NCBI GenBank assembly: GCA_051747425.1
Contig: JBNJGD010000007.1
Span: 1 to 64,000, forward strand
Source: HTCC5015 sp051747425
GTDB lineage: Bacteria; Pseudomonadota; Gammaproteobacteria; HTCC5015
Reading direction: 5' to 3'
DNA: 64,000 nt
Shown: one piece after another, positions 33,522 to 42,027 of the stretch
Position numbering within the stretch: position 1 is the stretch's first letter
Layout: each line of letters begins with the position of its first letter
Made by a program: the position numbers and the translations under genes
The notes under the pieces: generated by a model
Seen by the model: only the letters and a program-made list of their open reading frames with translations
Told to the model about the DNA's origin: nothing
Database searches by the model: none

Positions 33522-34511
33522 TCAGCGCAGTCGAAACTGCGCGACATGATTACTGCGAATATGGCGACTGTGGTCGTAGACTTCGCCATTGAGGCTTAAC
33601 TCGACCTGTCGGGCGTCGCCCAGAAACACCTGAAAGGGGGCCTGCCCCACCAGTCGAACGGGGCTATCGTCGGCATCGACCATGCCAAAGAGGTGGTAGT
33701 GCTCGTTGTCGTCCTGAATCTCGGCCCAGCTCTGGCCCATGATCTGAAGCACGACTTCATCGGAGCCCTCATCGGCAATGCGGCTGACGCTGGCCGGCTG
33801 ATTCACGCTAATGGCGTTTTCCTCGGCCACCCCTGCGGGATCGGTGCTGGCGGATTCGCTGTCACTGTCCTGCCCAGTACCATTGATCGGCGCCTCGCTC
33901 TGCAGGTCACCGGCCTCGTCAATCGGTTCGCCGGCCTCGTCGAGAGGCGCTCCGGGCACTTCAAACTCAAGCTGACCACCCGGGGGGGGATTTGCCCCAT
34001 CGATGTTGATCGAGGGTAGCGGTGACTCATCGTCCACTGCCGGTTCACTGACTTCCTCTTGAGCCGGTTCCACCGGCTCTGCGGGGTCCCCTGAGATGGC
34101 ACCGAAGCCCCAGATGGCTAAAAGAACCACGAAAATGGCAGCGATGGCAATAGAGCCGTAGACCATTGCCGGATCCTTGCTGCTGGGCTGACGCATGGCT
34201 GTAGTCGTACTGCCCAGTTCCAGTTCCTCAGAGGGCACCATGCGATTGAACTGGTCGACCAGCGCGTCGCTGTCCAGTGACAGCTCGGTGGCCACCGCGC
34301 GGATGTAACCGCGCACGAAAGTGGCTGCGGGGAGCGTTTCAAGATCCTCGGCCTCGAGCGCTTCAATCACCTGGGACGACAGTTTGAGCTTGTCGGCCAG
34401 TTCGATCTCACTCACATTGCGGGATTCACGAGCCGCCCTCAGCTCGGCCCCAAAACCGGTACTGGTGGGGGGCTGTGACTGTTGTTGCTGATCGTTTCTC
34501 TCTTCACTCAT
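33522..34511 (-). CDS. rodZ: Cytoskeleton protein RodZ-like, HTH plus DUF4115
   Basis: A 329-residue protein with an N-terminal Xre-type HTH (FGAELRAARESRNVSEIELADKLKLSSQVIEALEAEDLETLP), one membrane helix (about 115-138), a long acidic Pro/Ser-rich periplasmic linker and a C-terminal DUF4115 beta domain (LQIMGQSWAEIQDD...). RodZ links MreB to the elongasome. The ATG at 34511 with TAGGTGG upstream is chosen; a GTG three codons earlier is the alternative. It lies next to pilF. Confidence 0.92.
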   Translation of the reverse strand: MSEERNDQQQQSQPPTSTGFGAELRAARESRNVSEIELADKLKLSSQVIEALEAEDLETLPAATFVRGYIRAVATELSLDSDALVDQFNRMVPSEELELGSTTTAMRQPSSKDPAMVYGSIAIAAIFVVLLAIWGFGAISGDPAEPVEPAQEEVSEPAVDDESPLPSINIDGANPPPGGQLEFEVPGAPLDEAGEPIDEAGDLQSEAPINGTGQDSDSESASTDPAGVAEENAISVNQPASVSRIADEGSDEVVLQIMGQSWAEIQDDNEHYHLFGMVDADDSPVRLVGQAPFQVFLGDARQVELSLNGEVYDHSRHIRSNHVAQFRLR

Positions 34512-34520
34512 GGAGTCCAC

Positions 34521-35276
34521 CTATCGTCGGGTCGATTCGGCCTGCAGTAATTTCTGCGTTTCGACCGAATCGGGGAATTGGTTTTTCAGTAATAACCCGT
34601 AGCTGGATGCCGTTTCCTTGTCGGATACTTGCCAGGCCAGTTTGATACCCAGCCACAAACTCTCCGGACTTTTTCCCGAAGCCTTGTGGTATCGCTCCAA
34701 ATAAGTTTTGGAGGCGGCGTACTGGCTCTTGAGATAATTGAGCTTTGCCATTTGGAACAGAGCCGACGGCAGATTTTTATTGTGTTGCAGTGCCTTGCGC
34801 AAAAACTCCTCTCCGCGCTCCAGGTCGGGCACCCGCATCAAACAGGAGCCGGCATTAGCGAAGGCATACGCCGGCGTCTCGTAGAGCGGGTCGAGCAGCG
34901 CTCGCTGGAACTGCTCCACGGCTTCGTCAACTTTGCCCTGTCGGCAGAGAAAGTTACCGTAGTTATTGCGAATGTCGGAGTTTTCCTCGTCCATATCGAG
35001 CGCGCGTTTGAAATGCTTTTCCGCTTGTTCGTTTTTGCCGAGCTCGTCCAGCAGCACCGCATAGACGCTGTGCACTTCGGCGGAATCGGGGTTTTGTTCC
35101 AGGGCGCGCGCGAGTTTCTCATTGGCAGCGCCATACATGCCCTGCCGGATATAGGCGGCGCCAAGGCGAACATTGGACTCGGCCGCCTTTGTCATATCGG
35201 TCTGCCGCGGACTTTCAGTAACACTGGCACAGGCCGTCAGGCCCAGTGCAGCAATGGCAATCAAGATGGCTCGCAT
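34521..35276 (-). CDS. pilF: Type IV pilus biogenesis lipoprotein PilF/PilW
   Basis: A 251-residue outer-membrane lipoprotein (lipobox GLTAC, Cys16) composed of TPR repeats (AHVRLGAAYIRQGMYGAANEKLARALEQNPDSAEVHSVYA-type units). It is the pilotin for the PilQ secretin in type IV pilus assembly. GGGAGGGGG precedes the start. Order rlmN-pilF-rodZ is the conserved gammaproteobacterial one; other pilus genes are not in the window. Confidence 0.92.
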   Translation of the reverse strand: MRAILIAIAALGLTACASVTESPRQTDMTKAAESNVRLGAAYIRQGMYGAANEKLARALEQNPDSAEVHSVYAVLLDELGKNEQAEKHFKRALDMDEENSDIRNNYGNFLCRQGKVDEAVEQFQRALLDPLYETPAYAFANAGSCLMRVPDLERGEEFLRKALQHNKNLPSALFQMAKLNYLKSQYAASKTYLERYHKASGKSPESLWLGIKLAWQVSDKETASSYGLLLKNQFPDSVETQKLLQAESTRR

Positions 35277-35293
35277 ACCCCCTCCCGGAAATA

Positions 35294-36430
35294 CTAACTG
35301 CGTTCGCCGAATCGCGGCTCGGCAAACTTTAAATGGCGGCGACTACGATCTTGTACCTTACCCACCAACTGACCGCAAGCGGCATCAATATCATCGCCGC
35401 GGGTTTTGCGCGGGAAGGTAAAGACGCCGTAGCTGTTGAGGATGCGTTTGAATTCCTTGATTCGCGCCTCTGACGAGCGCTTGTACCCCGAGTTGGGGAA
35501 GGGGTTAAAGGGAATCAGATTGACCTTAGCCTCGCGGTGTCGAAGCAGTTTGGCCAGGGCGTGAGCCTGTTCCCGGTTGTCGTTGACACCCTCGAGCATC
35601 ACATACTCGTAGGTCACACTGCGCTTTGGTCCGGCCTCGACCCAGCGGTCGCACACCGCCATCAATTCCTCGAGGGGATGTTTTCTGTTGATGGGTACCA
35701 ACTCGTTGCGCAGGGCATCGTCCGGGGCGTGGAGTGATACCGCCAAAGCGCAGGGCGTGTCCTCGATCATTCGCTCCATGGCCGGCACGATGCCCGAAGT
35801 GCTGATGGTCACCTTGCGCTTGGACAGGCCGTAACCGCGGTCGTCCATCATGGTGTTAACGGACTGAATCACCGGCCGGTAGTTCATCAGCGGCTCGCCC
35901 ATGCCCATCATCACCACATTGGTCAGGCGCTCGCCCTGCCCCAGAGTGAGCAGGGTTCGTTTGGCCTGCCAGACCTGGCCGACAATCTCGGCGGCACTGA
36001 GGTTGCGACTGAAACCCTGGCGGGCGGTGGAGCAGAAGGAACAATCCAGTGAGCAGCCCACCTGGGAGGAGACGCACAGCGTGCCGCGCCCCTCCTCGGG
36101 GATAAACACCATCTCGATCTTGTTGCCCATGGCGGGCGTATTGCGCGAGGCCGTATTCTGCGCCTCGAGTTCGAGCACCCACTTTCGGGTACCGTCGGCG
36201 GACTGCTGTTCCAGCACCACCTCGGGGGCGCGCACCTCGGCCTCCCGCTTGAGCATCTCGCGCAGGGACTTGCTGAGGTCGGTCATCTCGTCAAAGTCGT
36301 CGACACAGCGGTGGTGTATCCACTTCATCAGCTGTGTAGCGCGAAAAGCCTTCTCCCCCCGATCGAGGAAGAAGGCTTTGAGTTGCTCGTAATCGAGATC
36401 GAGCAGATTGGTTTTTGCGGTTTCGCTCAA
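35294..36430 (-). CDS. rlmN: Dual-specificity 23S rRNA/tRNA adenosine C2-methyltransferase RlmN
   Basis: A 378-residue radical-SAM enzyme with CSLDCSFC (the C-x3-C-x2-C cluster motif), GMGEPLMNY and a C-terminal catalytic cysteine in DDIDAACGQL. It methylates A2503 of 23S rRNA and A37 of tRNAs and needs a [4Fe-4S] cluster. Positioned between ndk and pilF. Confidence 0.97.
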   Translation of the reverse strand: MSETAKTNLLDLDYEQLKAFFLDRGEKAFRATQLMKWIHHRCVDDFDEMTDLSKSLREMLKREAEVRAPEVVLEQQSADGTRKWVLELEAQNTASRNTPAMGNKIEMVFIPEEGRGTLCVSSQVGCSLDCSFCSTARQGFSRNLSAAEIVGQVWQAKRTLLTLGQGERLTNVVMMGMGEPLMNYRPVIQSVNTMMDDRGYGLSKRKVTISTSGIVPAMERMIEDTPCALAVSLHAPDDALRNELVPINRKHPLEELMAVCDRWVEAGPKRSVTYEYVMLEGVNDNREQAHALAKLLRHREAKVNLIPFNPFPNSGYKRSSEARIKEFKRILNSYGVFTFPRKTRGDDIDAACGQLVGKVQDRSRRHLKFAEPRFGERS

Positions 36431-36446
36431 AAGCGGCCCCTTGGTT

Positions 36447-36881
36447 TTAGCGAGTGCGCGGGCAGACCTTCACCTCGCCACTGAAAAAGAACTCGATCTC
36501 GTCGGCGGCGGTATCGCTGCCATCGGAACCGTGAACGGCGTTTTCATCGATCGTCTCGGCAAAGTCGGCGCGGATAGTGCCGGCCTCGGCCTCTTTGGGA
36601 TTGGTGGCGCCCATCAGGTCGCGATTCTTGGCCACGGCGTTGTCGCCCTCGAGCACCTGAATCATGACCGGTCCGGAAGTCATAAAGCCGACCAGATCCT
36701 TAAAGAAGGGGCGCTCTTTGTGAACGGCGTAAAAAGCACCAGCTTCTTCCTCGCTCAGATGAACCATCTTGGCTGCAACAATTTGCAGACCGGCTTTTTC
36801 AAAGCGAGAGAGAATGTCACCAATGGCATTTTTGCCAACGGCATCGGGCTTGATAATGGAAAGCGTGCGTTCTACGGCCAT
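36447..36881 (-). CDS. ndk: Nucleoside diphosphate kinase
   Basis: A 144-residue Ndk with the N-terminal ERTLSIIKPDAVGKN and active-site histidine motif NAVHGSDG. It transfers phosphate between nucleoside di- and triphosphates, balancing NTP/dNTP pools. It follows the isc genes and precedes rlmN, a conserved order. Confidence 0.98.
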   Translation of the reverse strand: MAVERTLSIIKPDAVGKNAIGDILSRFEKAGLQIVAAKMVHLSEEEAGAFYAVHKERPFFKDLVGFMTSGPVMIQVLEGDNAVAKNRDLMGATNPKEAEAGTIRADFAETIDENAVHGSDGSDTAADEIEFFFSGEVKVCPRTR

Positions 36882-36967
36882 TTCGGGCTCCCGTGTATTT
36901 CAGATTAAAAAAGTGCGTGGATTTGAATTGGGCGCGATTTTACGCCGCTTTCCCGGCATTTTCCAAT

Positions 36968-36983
36968 CCCCGCCGAAGCGGGG
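36968..36983. terminator. GC-rich hairpin after iscA, possible terminator
   Basis: On the minus strand CCCCGC-TTCG-GCGGGG, with a stable UUCG tetraloop, then ATTGGAAAAT. The T-tract is poor, so it may attenuate rather than terminate. It separates the isc genes from ndk. Confidence 0.4.
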
Positions 36984-37051
36984 GCGAAACGCGGTTGCGC
37001 CCCGCCCTGAAGCCCCGGTGATTCGGGTATTTCACCGATGTTTGTTCGCCG

Positions 37052-37375
37052 CTATACGGAAAAGCTCTCGCCGCAACCGCAGGCGTCTTTCACATTGGGG
37101 TTATTGAAGCGGAAGCCCTCGTTCAGGCCCTCTTTGGCAAAATCCAGCTCGGTGCCATCGAGGTAATTAAAGCTCTCGCGGTTAACCACCACCTTGACGC
37201 CGTGCTCTTCGAAAACCAGATCGTCATCCGAGAGCTCGTCGACATATTCCAGTACATAGGAGTAGCCGGAACAGCCGGAACTTTTGAGGCCCAGGCGGAT
37301 ACCCACGCCCTGACCACGCTGCTTGATATAGCGGTCGATGTGATTCGCCGCTGCGCTGGTAACTGTAATTGCCAT
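37052..37375 (-). CDS. iscA: Iron-sulfur cluster assembly protein IscA
   Basis: A 107-residue A-type carrier. The three conserved cysteines are present: SSGCSGYSY and the C-terminal CGCGES. It receives [Fe-S] clusters from the scaffold and delivers them, mainly [4Fe-4S], to target enzymes. It follows an IscU-like gene by 19 bp. In most isc operons hscB-hscA-fdx follow; here ndk comes next. Confidence 0.95.
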   Translation of the reverse strand: MAITVTSAAANHIDRYIKQRGQGVGIRLGLKSSGCSGYSYVLEYVDELSDDDLVFEEHGVKVVVNRESFNYLDGTELDFAKEGLNEGFRFNNPNVKDACGCGESFSV

Positions 37376-37394
37376 AGTGCTCTACCTCCAATGA

Positions 37395-37808
37395 TCAGGC
37401 GTCGCCCGCTGGCGACGCCAAACTGTCTGTTACTGCGGCGGCGATGGCCTCGCAGACCCGAACCGCGGCACCGCGCTCTTCGGCGGGCAGTGCCAGTGCC
37501 GCCGCCACCTCGGCGGGGTCGATGTCGGCCGCCTCGCTCGCCGGGCGGCCCTGAATGCGGTCGCAGGCCCATGAACAGGCGGCGATCGTAGCGCTGTTGC
37601 CATAGGCTTTAAAGGCCACCGCCTCAATACAGCCATTTTGTGCCAGCCGTACGCCAATGCGAAGCCGGCTTTCACCGCGATGCGGATCGCCGCACTCGGC
37701 TACGCCGGTAGCGGGGACGGCGGGGTCCAGCTCACCGACATGGCGCGGGGCGTCAAAGTGGTCAAAAAAGACCGGATTATAGCGCCCGCCGGTCACGACC
37801 CGCTCCAT
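37395..37808 (-). CDS. Degenerate IscU/NifU-N-like scaffold protein
   Basis: A 137-residue homologue of IscU: YNPVFFDHFDAPRHVGELD, AECGDPH (first scaffold cysteine and the conserved Asp), FKAYGNSATIAACSWACD and a C-terminal VRVCEAIAAAV. Compared with IscU, the second cysteine position of YGCGSAI is Asn (YGNSATI) and the third (HCS) is absent; other cysteines have appeared nearby (AACSWAC, RVCEAI). The IscS-binding and HscA-recognition LPPVK motif is also missing. The ATG at 37808 is taken; upstream frame to 37859 is unlikely. Whether it assembles clusters is open. Confidence 0.75.
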   Translation of the reverse strand: MERVVTGGRYNPVFFDHFDAPRHVGELDPAVPATGVAECGDPHRGESRLRIGVRLAQNGCIEAVAFKAYGNSATIAACSWACDRIQGRPASEAADIDPAEVAAALALPAEERGAAVRVCEAIAAAVTDSLASPAGDA

Positions 37809-37831
37809 TTTGGACAGCAAAATGCCCCATT

Positions 37832-39025
37832 CTATCCCGCCTCCGATCGATCGGACCAAAGGGGTGACATCTCGCGCAGGCGGGCCACGCCCTCGGCGAC
37901 GATCTCCACCGCGCGGTCGACCTCCACCTCGTCGGTGTAGCGCCCCACACTGAAGCGCACGGCGCCGTGGGCCAGCTCATCGCTGCGCCCCATGGCGGTG
38001 AGCACATAGCTCGGCTCCAGAGTGGCGCTGGTACAGGCCGAGCCCGAGGACACCGCCAGCTGGCGCAGGGCCAGCAACAGGCTGTCGCCCTCGACGCCGG
38101 CAAAGCTGACATTCAAATGCCCCGGCAACCGGCGCTCGGGGTGGCCATTGAGGTACACCGCCTCGATGCGAGCGATCCCCTGCCAGAGGCGGTCGCGCAA
38201 GGCGGCGATGCGCCGCTGTTCTTCCTCGCGCCCGGCGTGGGCGATGGCCAGGGCCTCGCCCATACCGACAATCTGGTGAGTGGCCAGGGTGCCCGAGCGC
38301 AGGCCGCGCTCGTGGCCACCGCCGTGGATCTGTGCCTCCAGACGCACCCGGGGGCGGCGCTGCACATAGAGCGCGCCAACGCCCTTGGGGCCGTAGATTT
38401 TGTGCGCCGACAGGGACATCAAATCCACCGGCAGAGCGGCCAGATCGATAGCCAGTTTGCCGGCGCTCTGGGCAGCGTCGACATGAAAGAGGACGCCGCG
38501 CTGGCGACACAGTTCGCCGATGGCGGCGATGTCCTGTATCACCCCGGTCTCGTTGTTGGCGTGCATGACCGAGACCAGCACGGTGTCGTCGCGGATGGCC
38601 TCGGCCAGGCGCTCGGGATCGAGCAAGCCGTCCTCCCCCGGGGCCAGATAGGTCACCTCAAAACCCTCGCGCTCGAGCTGGCGCATGGCGTCGAGCACCG
38701 CCTTGTGCTCGCTTTTGAGGGTAATCAGGTGGCGGCCGCGACCGGCGTAAAAGCGGGCGGCGCCCTTGATGGCCAGGTTGTTGGATTCCGTGGCGCCGGA
38801 GGTCCAGACGATTTCCCGGCTACCGGCGCCGATGGCTTCGGCGACCTGCTCGCGGGCCTGTTCTACCGCATCGGCGGCGGCCCAGCCGTAGGCGTGGGCC
38901 GTGGAGGCGGGATTACCAAAGACGCCATCACGGGTCAGAAAGCCGGCCATGCGCTCGGCCACTTGGTCATCCACCGGAGTGGTGGCGGCGTAGTCCAGAT
39001 AGATGGGCAGAGTCGTCGAATTCAT
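37832..39025 (-). CDS. iscS: Cysteine desulfurase, IscS-like (second copy)
   Basis: A 397-residue PLP enzyme that transfers sulfur from cysteine to the scaffold. PLP lysine in LSAHKIYGPKGVGALYVQRRPRVRLEAQIHGGGHERGLRSGTLATHQIVGMG; catalytic cysteine in SSGSACTSATLEPSYVLTAMG. This copy is the closer of the two to canonical IscS. It starts 4 bp after the stop of the first copy (ATG at 39025). It has the C-terminal RFSVGRYTDEVEVD typical of IscS. Confidence 0.95.
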   Translation of the reverse strand: MNSTTLPIYLDYAATTPVDDQVAERMAGFLTRDGVFGNPASTAHAYGWAAADAVEQAREQVAEAIGAGSREIVWTSGATESNNLAIKGAARFYAGRGRHLITLKSEHKAVLDAMRQLEREGFEVTYLAPGEDGLLDPERLAEAIRDDTVLVSVMHANNETGVIQDIAAIGELCRQRGVLFHVDAAQSAGKLAIDLAALPVDLMSLSAHKIYGPKGVGALYVQRRPRVRLEAQIHGGGHERGLRSGTLATHQIVGMGEALAIAHAGREEEQRRIAALRDRLWQGIARIEAVYLNGHPERRLPGHLNVSFAGVEGDSLLLALRQLAVSSGSACTSATLEPSYVLTAMGRSDELAHGAVRFSVGRYTDEVEVDRAVEIVAEGVARLREMSPLWSDRSEAG

Positions 39026-39029
39026 GAGC

Positions 39030-40217
39030 CTAGCGTCCGCCACTGGCCACTGCCGAGTCGCGAGCGGCAGCCGCACTGTTCAGGGGGCTGTCGAGAATAT
39101 CAGCCAATACCGTCAGGAGGCGGTCGATATCGGCCTCACTACTGTCCTTGCCAATGCTGGCGCGGATCGCCGTCAGGGCGGTATCGGAGTCGACACCCAT
39201 GGCCAGCAGGACATGACTGGGATCGGATTGATCGGCGTGGCAGGCCGAGCCACTGGAGACGGCGACGCCCTTGACATCGAGCTTCATCAAAGTGGTTTCG
39301 CCGTGGATGCCATCGATGCCGAACTGGACCGTATTGGGCAGGCGCTCGGCGCCACGGGCAAAGATGTGCACCCCCGGCAGGCGATCGAGGCCGGCCTCCA
39401 GGCGCTGACGCAGGGCCAGCATGTGCTGGCGGCGCTCATCGAGCTCGGCCAGCGCCAGTTCACAGGCGGCGCCAAAGCCGACGATGGCGGCGATGTTCTC
39501 GGTACCCGAGCGCATCCCGCTCTCGTGCCCGCCACCGCGAATCTGCGGCGACAGGCTCACGGTTTTGTCGCTGATCAGGGCGCCCGCGCCCAGTGGACCG
39601 TAGAGCTTGTGGGAGGACAGGGTCATCAAGTTTGCACCGAGGGCCTTGAAATCCACCGGGCACTTGCCGGCGGCCTGGGTGGCGTCGGTGTGAAAGAGCT
39701 CACCGTGCTCGCGGGCCTGGGCGGCCAGCGGCGCCAGATCCTGCAGGGTTCCGGTCTCATTGTTGGCCAGCATCAGACTGACCAGATCGGGGGACGCCGC
39801 CAGCGCCTCGGTGAAGCGATCGGCGCGATAGCGGCCCTCCCCGTCCACATCCAGCCAGTCGAGCTGCCAGCCGAGCTGGGCCATGCGCTCCGCCGGCTCC
39901 AGCACGCAGGGGTGTTCAATACGCCCGATGAGCAGGCGACCCGGTTTGCCCCGGGTGGCCTCCAGGGCCTCACAGACGCCGCGAATGGCCAGGTTATTGG
40001 CCTCGGTGCCGCCCGAGGTAAAAATCACCTGGGAGGGATGGGCGCCCACCAGGGTCGCTACCTGCTCGCGGGCGCGATCCAGGGCGCCGCGCATCAAACG
40101 CCCGTGGCGGTGAACACTGGAGGCATTGCCGTAGAACTCGCCGAGAAACGGCATCATGGCCTCGCGGACCCGAAGATCCAGAGGCGTGGTCGCGTTGTGG
40201 TCGAGATAAGTTGTCAT
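39030..40217 (-). CDS. Cysteine desulfurase, NifS-like (first copy)
   Basis: A 395-residue paralog of the next gene. N terminus TTYLDHNATTPLD; PLP lysine in LSSHKLYGPLGAGALISDKTVSLSPQIRGGGHESGMRSGTENIAAIVGFG; catalytic cysteine in SSGSACHADQSDPSHVLLAMG. The HKLYGP / RGGGHESGMRSGTEN signature places it with the NifS-type group rather than IscS. It follows iscR by 10 bp. Both copies keep all catalytic residues, so the tandem pair likely has two functional desulfurases. Confidence 0.93.
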   Translation of the reverse strand: MTTYLDHNATTPLDLRVREAMMPFLGEFYGNASSVHRHGRLMRGALDRAREQVATLVGAHPSQVIFTSGGTEANNLAIRGVCEALEATRGKPGRLLIGRIEHPCVLEPAERMAQLGWQLDWLDVDGEGRYRADRFTEALAASPDLVSLMLANNETGTLQDLAPLAAQAREHGELFHTDATQAAGKCPVDFKALGANLMTLSSHKLYGPLGAGALISDKTVSLSPQIRGGGHESGMRSGTENIAAIVGFGAACELALAELDERRQHMLALRQRLEAGLDRLPGVHIFARGAERLPNTVQFGIDGIHGETTLMKLDVKGVAVSSGSACHADQSDPSHVLLAMGVDSDTALTAIRASIGKDSSEADIDRLLTVLADILDSPLNSAAAARDSAVASGGR

Positions 40218-40227
40218 ATTGAAACGG

Positions 40228-40704
40228 TTAGCGCCCCGCGGCGCCAATGCTGTCGACGCGCTGCAACACCTGGGCGTCGCGCTGATCGGAGCGGGCCTGC
40301 ACCGAGCGGCGGTCGACCAGGTCCTGAAGACTGATGCTGTCGAGAAAACCCTGTATTTGCTGACTCAAGTCGGTCCACAAATCGTGGGTGAGACAACGGA
40401 CATTGCCCTGACAGCTGCTGGCACCGCCACAACTGGTGGCGTCCACGCTCTCGTCGACCGCATCGATCACCGCCGAGACCGAGATCTCGGCGGCGCTGCG
40501 ACTGAGTCGATAGCCACCACCGGGGCCGCGCGTGCTGCTGACCAGGCCACGCTTGCGCAGGCGGCCAAACAGCTGCTCGAGATAAGCCAGCGAAATGGCC
40601 TGGCGCTCGGAAATGTCCGCCAATGCCACCGGCCCGGCACTGTGGTGCAGGGCCAGATCGAGCATGGCCGTAACGGCGTAGCGACCTTTGGTGGTGAGTT
40701 TCAT
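40228..40704 (-). CDS. iscR: Fe-S cluster-responsive transcriptional repressor IscR
   Basis: A 158-residue Rrf2-family regulator with a winged HTH (MKLTTKGRYAVTAMLDLALH ... ISLAYLEQLFGRLRKRGLVSSTRGPGGGY) and three [2Fe-2S] cysteines in CGGASSCQGNVRCLTHDLW. The holo form represses the isc operon. A type-1-like IscR site overlaps its own predicted -10 element, so autorepression is likely. Confidence 0.97.
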   Translation of the reverse strand: MKLTTKGRYAVTAMLDLALHHSAGPVALADISERQAISLAYLEQLFGRLRKRGLVSSTRGPGGGYRLSRSAAEISVSAVIDAVDESVDATSCGGASSCQGNVRCLTHDLWTDLSQQIQGFLDSISLQDLVDRRSVQARSDQRDAQVLQRVDSIGAAGR

Positions 40705-40718
40705 GGCAGCGCTGAATA

Positions 40719-40743
40719 ATATCCGACTAAATAAGTCGGAATT
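40719..40743. promoter_or_regulatory. IscR type-1 binding site
   Basis: A 25-bp palindromic site with the core GACT-AAATA-AGTC flanked by CC/GG, matching the E. coli type-1 consensus at about 20 of 25 positions. It lies 14 bp upstream of the iscR start and overlaps the predicted -10. Confidence 0.8.
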
Positions 40744-40769
40744 GTACGATTTTTAACCAGTTCGGTCAA
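40741..40769 (-). promoter_or_regulatory. Predicted sigma-70 promoter of the isc operon
   Basis: Minus-strand -35 TTGACC (40764-40769), 17-bp spacer and -10 TACAAT (40741-40746). Confidence 0.75.
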
Positions 40770-40817
40770 TTTGGACGCCATTTCAGCGCCGTTGCAATCG
40801 TTTCAGCCCGGCCCGGG

Positions 40818-41996
40818 TCAGATCAACTCGATGGCCACCGCCGTGGCTTCGCCGCCGCCGATGCACAGGCTGGCGACGCCCCGGCGCCCGCCCGTGCGGC
40901 GCAGGGCGTGGATCAGGGTGAGGATGATCCGCGAGCCGGTGGAACCCACCGGGTGGCCCAGGGCGCAGGCGCCGCCGTGGATATTGAGCCTGTCCCGGGG
41001 GATGCCCAGATCAAGCATGGGCATCATGGCCACCATGGCAAAGGCCTCGTTGATCTCGAACAGGTCGACATCGTCCACGCTCCAGCCCGCTTTCTTCATC
41101 ACCGCCTCGGTGGCGCCGATGGGCGCCAGGGTGAACTCGCCGGGGTGCAGCGAGTTGGTAGCGTGGGCCAACAGGCGGGCCTGTGGCTTGAGGCCGCGGG
41201 CCTCAGCCACTGATTCCCGGGCCAGTACCAGCGCCGAGGCGCCATCGGAAATCGAGCTGGCGTTGGCGGCGGTGACCGTGCCGTCCTTTTTAAAGGCGGG
41301 CTTGAGGTCGGGAATCTTGTCCGGGCGGGCGTTGCCCGGCTGCTCGTCGGTATCAACCACGGTGTCGCCGCGGCGGCCACTGACCGTTACCGGCACGATC
41401 TCGTCGACAAACCAGCCCTCGGCGATGGCCTTCTGGGCGCGCTCCAGGGATTCGATGGCGTAGTCGTCCATGGCCTTGCGGTCGATGCCGCGCTGGTCGG
41501 CGACATCCTGGGCAAAGGCGCCCATCAGGCGACCGGTCTCGGCGTCCTCGAGGCCGTCGAGAAACATGTGATCGTAGACCTGGCCGTGACCCATGCGCAT
41601 GCCGCTGCGGGCCTTGTCGAGAATGTAGGGGGCGTTACTCATGGACTCCATGCCGCCGGCGAGGACGATGTCATTGCTGCCGGCGACGATGGTGTCGTGA
41701 GCCAGCATGGTGGCTTTCATACCCGAGCCGCAGAGCTTGTTGATGGTGGTGGCGCCGGTGCCGTCGGGCAGGCCGGCGAGGCGCATGGCCTGGCGTGCCG
41801 GGCCCTGCTTGAGGCCGGCGGGGAGTACACAACCGAGAATGCCCTCCTGGATATCGGTGGGCTCAAGACCGGCGCGGCGCACCGCCTCGGCGACGGCCAC
41901 GGCACCGAGTTGGGGCGCGCTGACGGCGGCCAGGGCGCCCTGAAAACCGCCCATGGGAGTGCGGGCGCCGTCGACAATAACCACTGAATCGCTCAA
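40818..41996 (-). CDS. Acetyl-CoA acetyltransferase (thiolase)
   Basis: A 392-residue thiolase. Nucleophilic cysteine in INKLCGSGMKATM, NEAFAMVA, GGACALGHPVGSTGSR and the C-terminal CIGGGEATAVAIE. It interconverts acetyl-CoA and acetoacetyl-CoA or thiolyses 3-ketoacyl-CoA. The start is a TTG at 41996 with AAGGAG seven bases upstream. It follows an aldehyde dehydrogenase by 31 bp on the same strand, suggesting a catabolic unit. Confidence 0.95.
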   Translation of the reverse strand: MSDSVVIVDGARTPMGGFQGALAAVSAPQLGAVAVAEAVRRAGLEPTDIQEGILGCVLPAGLKQGPARQAMRLAGLPDGTGATTINKLCGSGMKATMLAHDTIVAGSNDIVLAGGMESMSNAPYILDKARSGMRMGHGQVYDHMFLDGLEDAETGRLMGAFAQDVADQRGIDRKAMDDYAIESLERAQKAIAEGWFVDEIVPVTVSGRRGDTVVDTDEQPGNARPDKIPDLKPAFKKDGTVTAANASSISDGASALVLARESVAEARGLKPQARLLAHATNSLHPGEFTLAPIGATEAVMKKAGWSVDDVDLFEINEAFAMVAMMPMLDLGIPRDRLNIHGGACALGHPVGSTGSRIILTLIHALRRTGGRRGVASLCIGGGEATAVAIELI

Positions 41997-42027
41997 AACG
42001 ATCTCCTTAAACAGTAAAAGTGACTGA

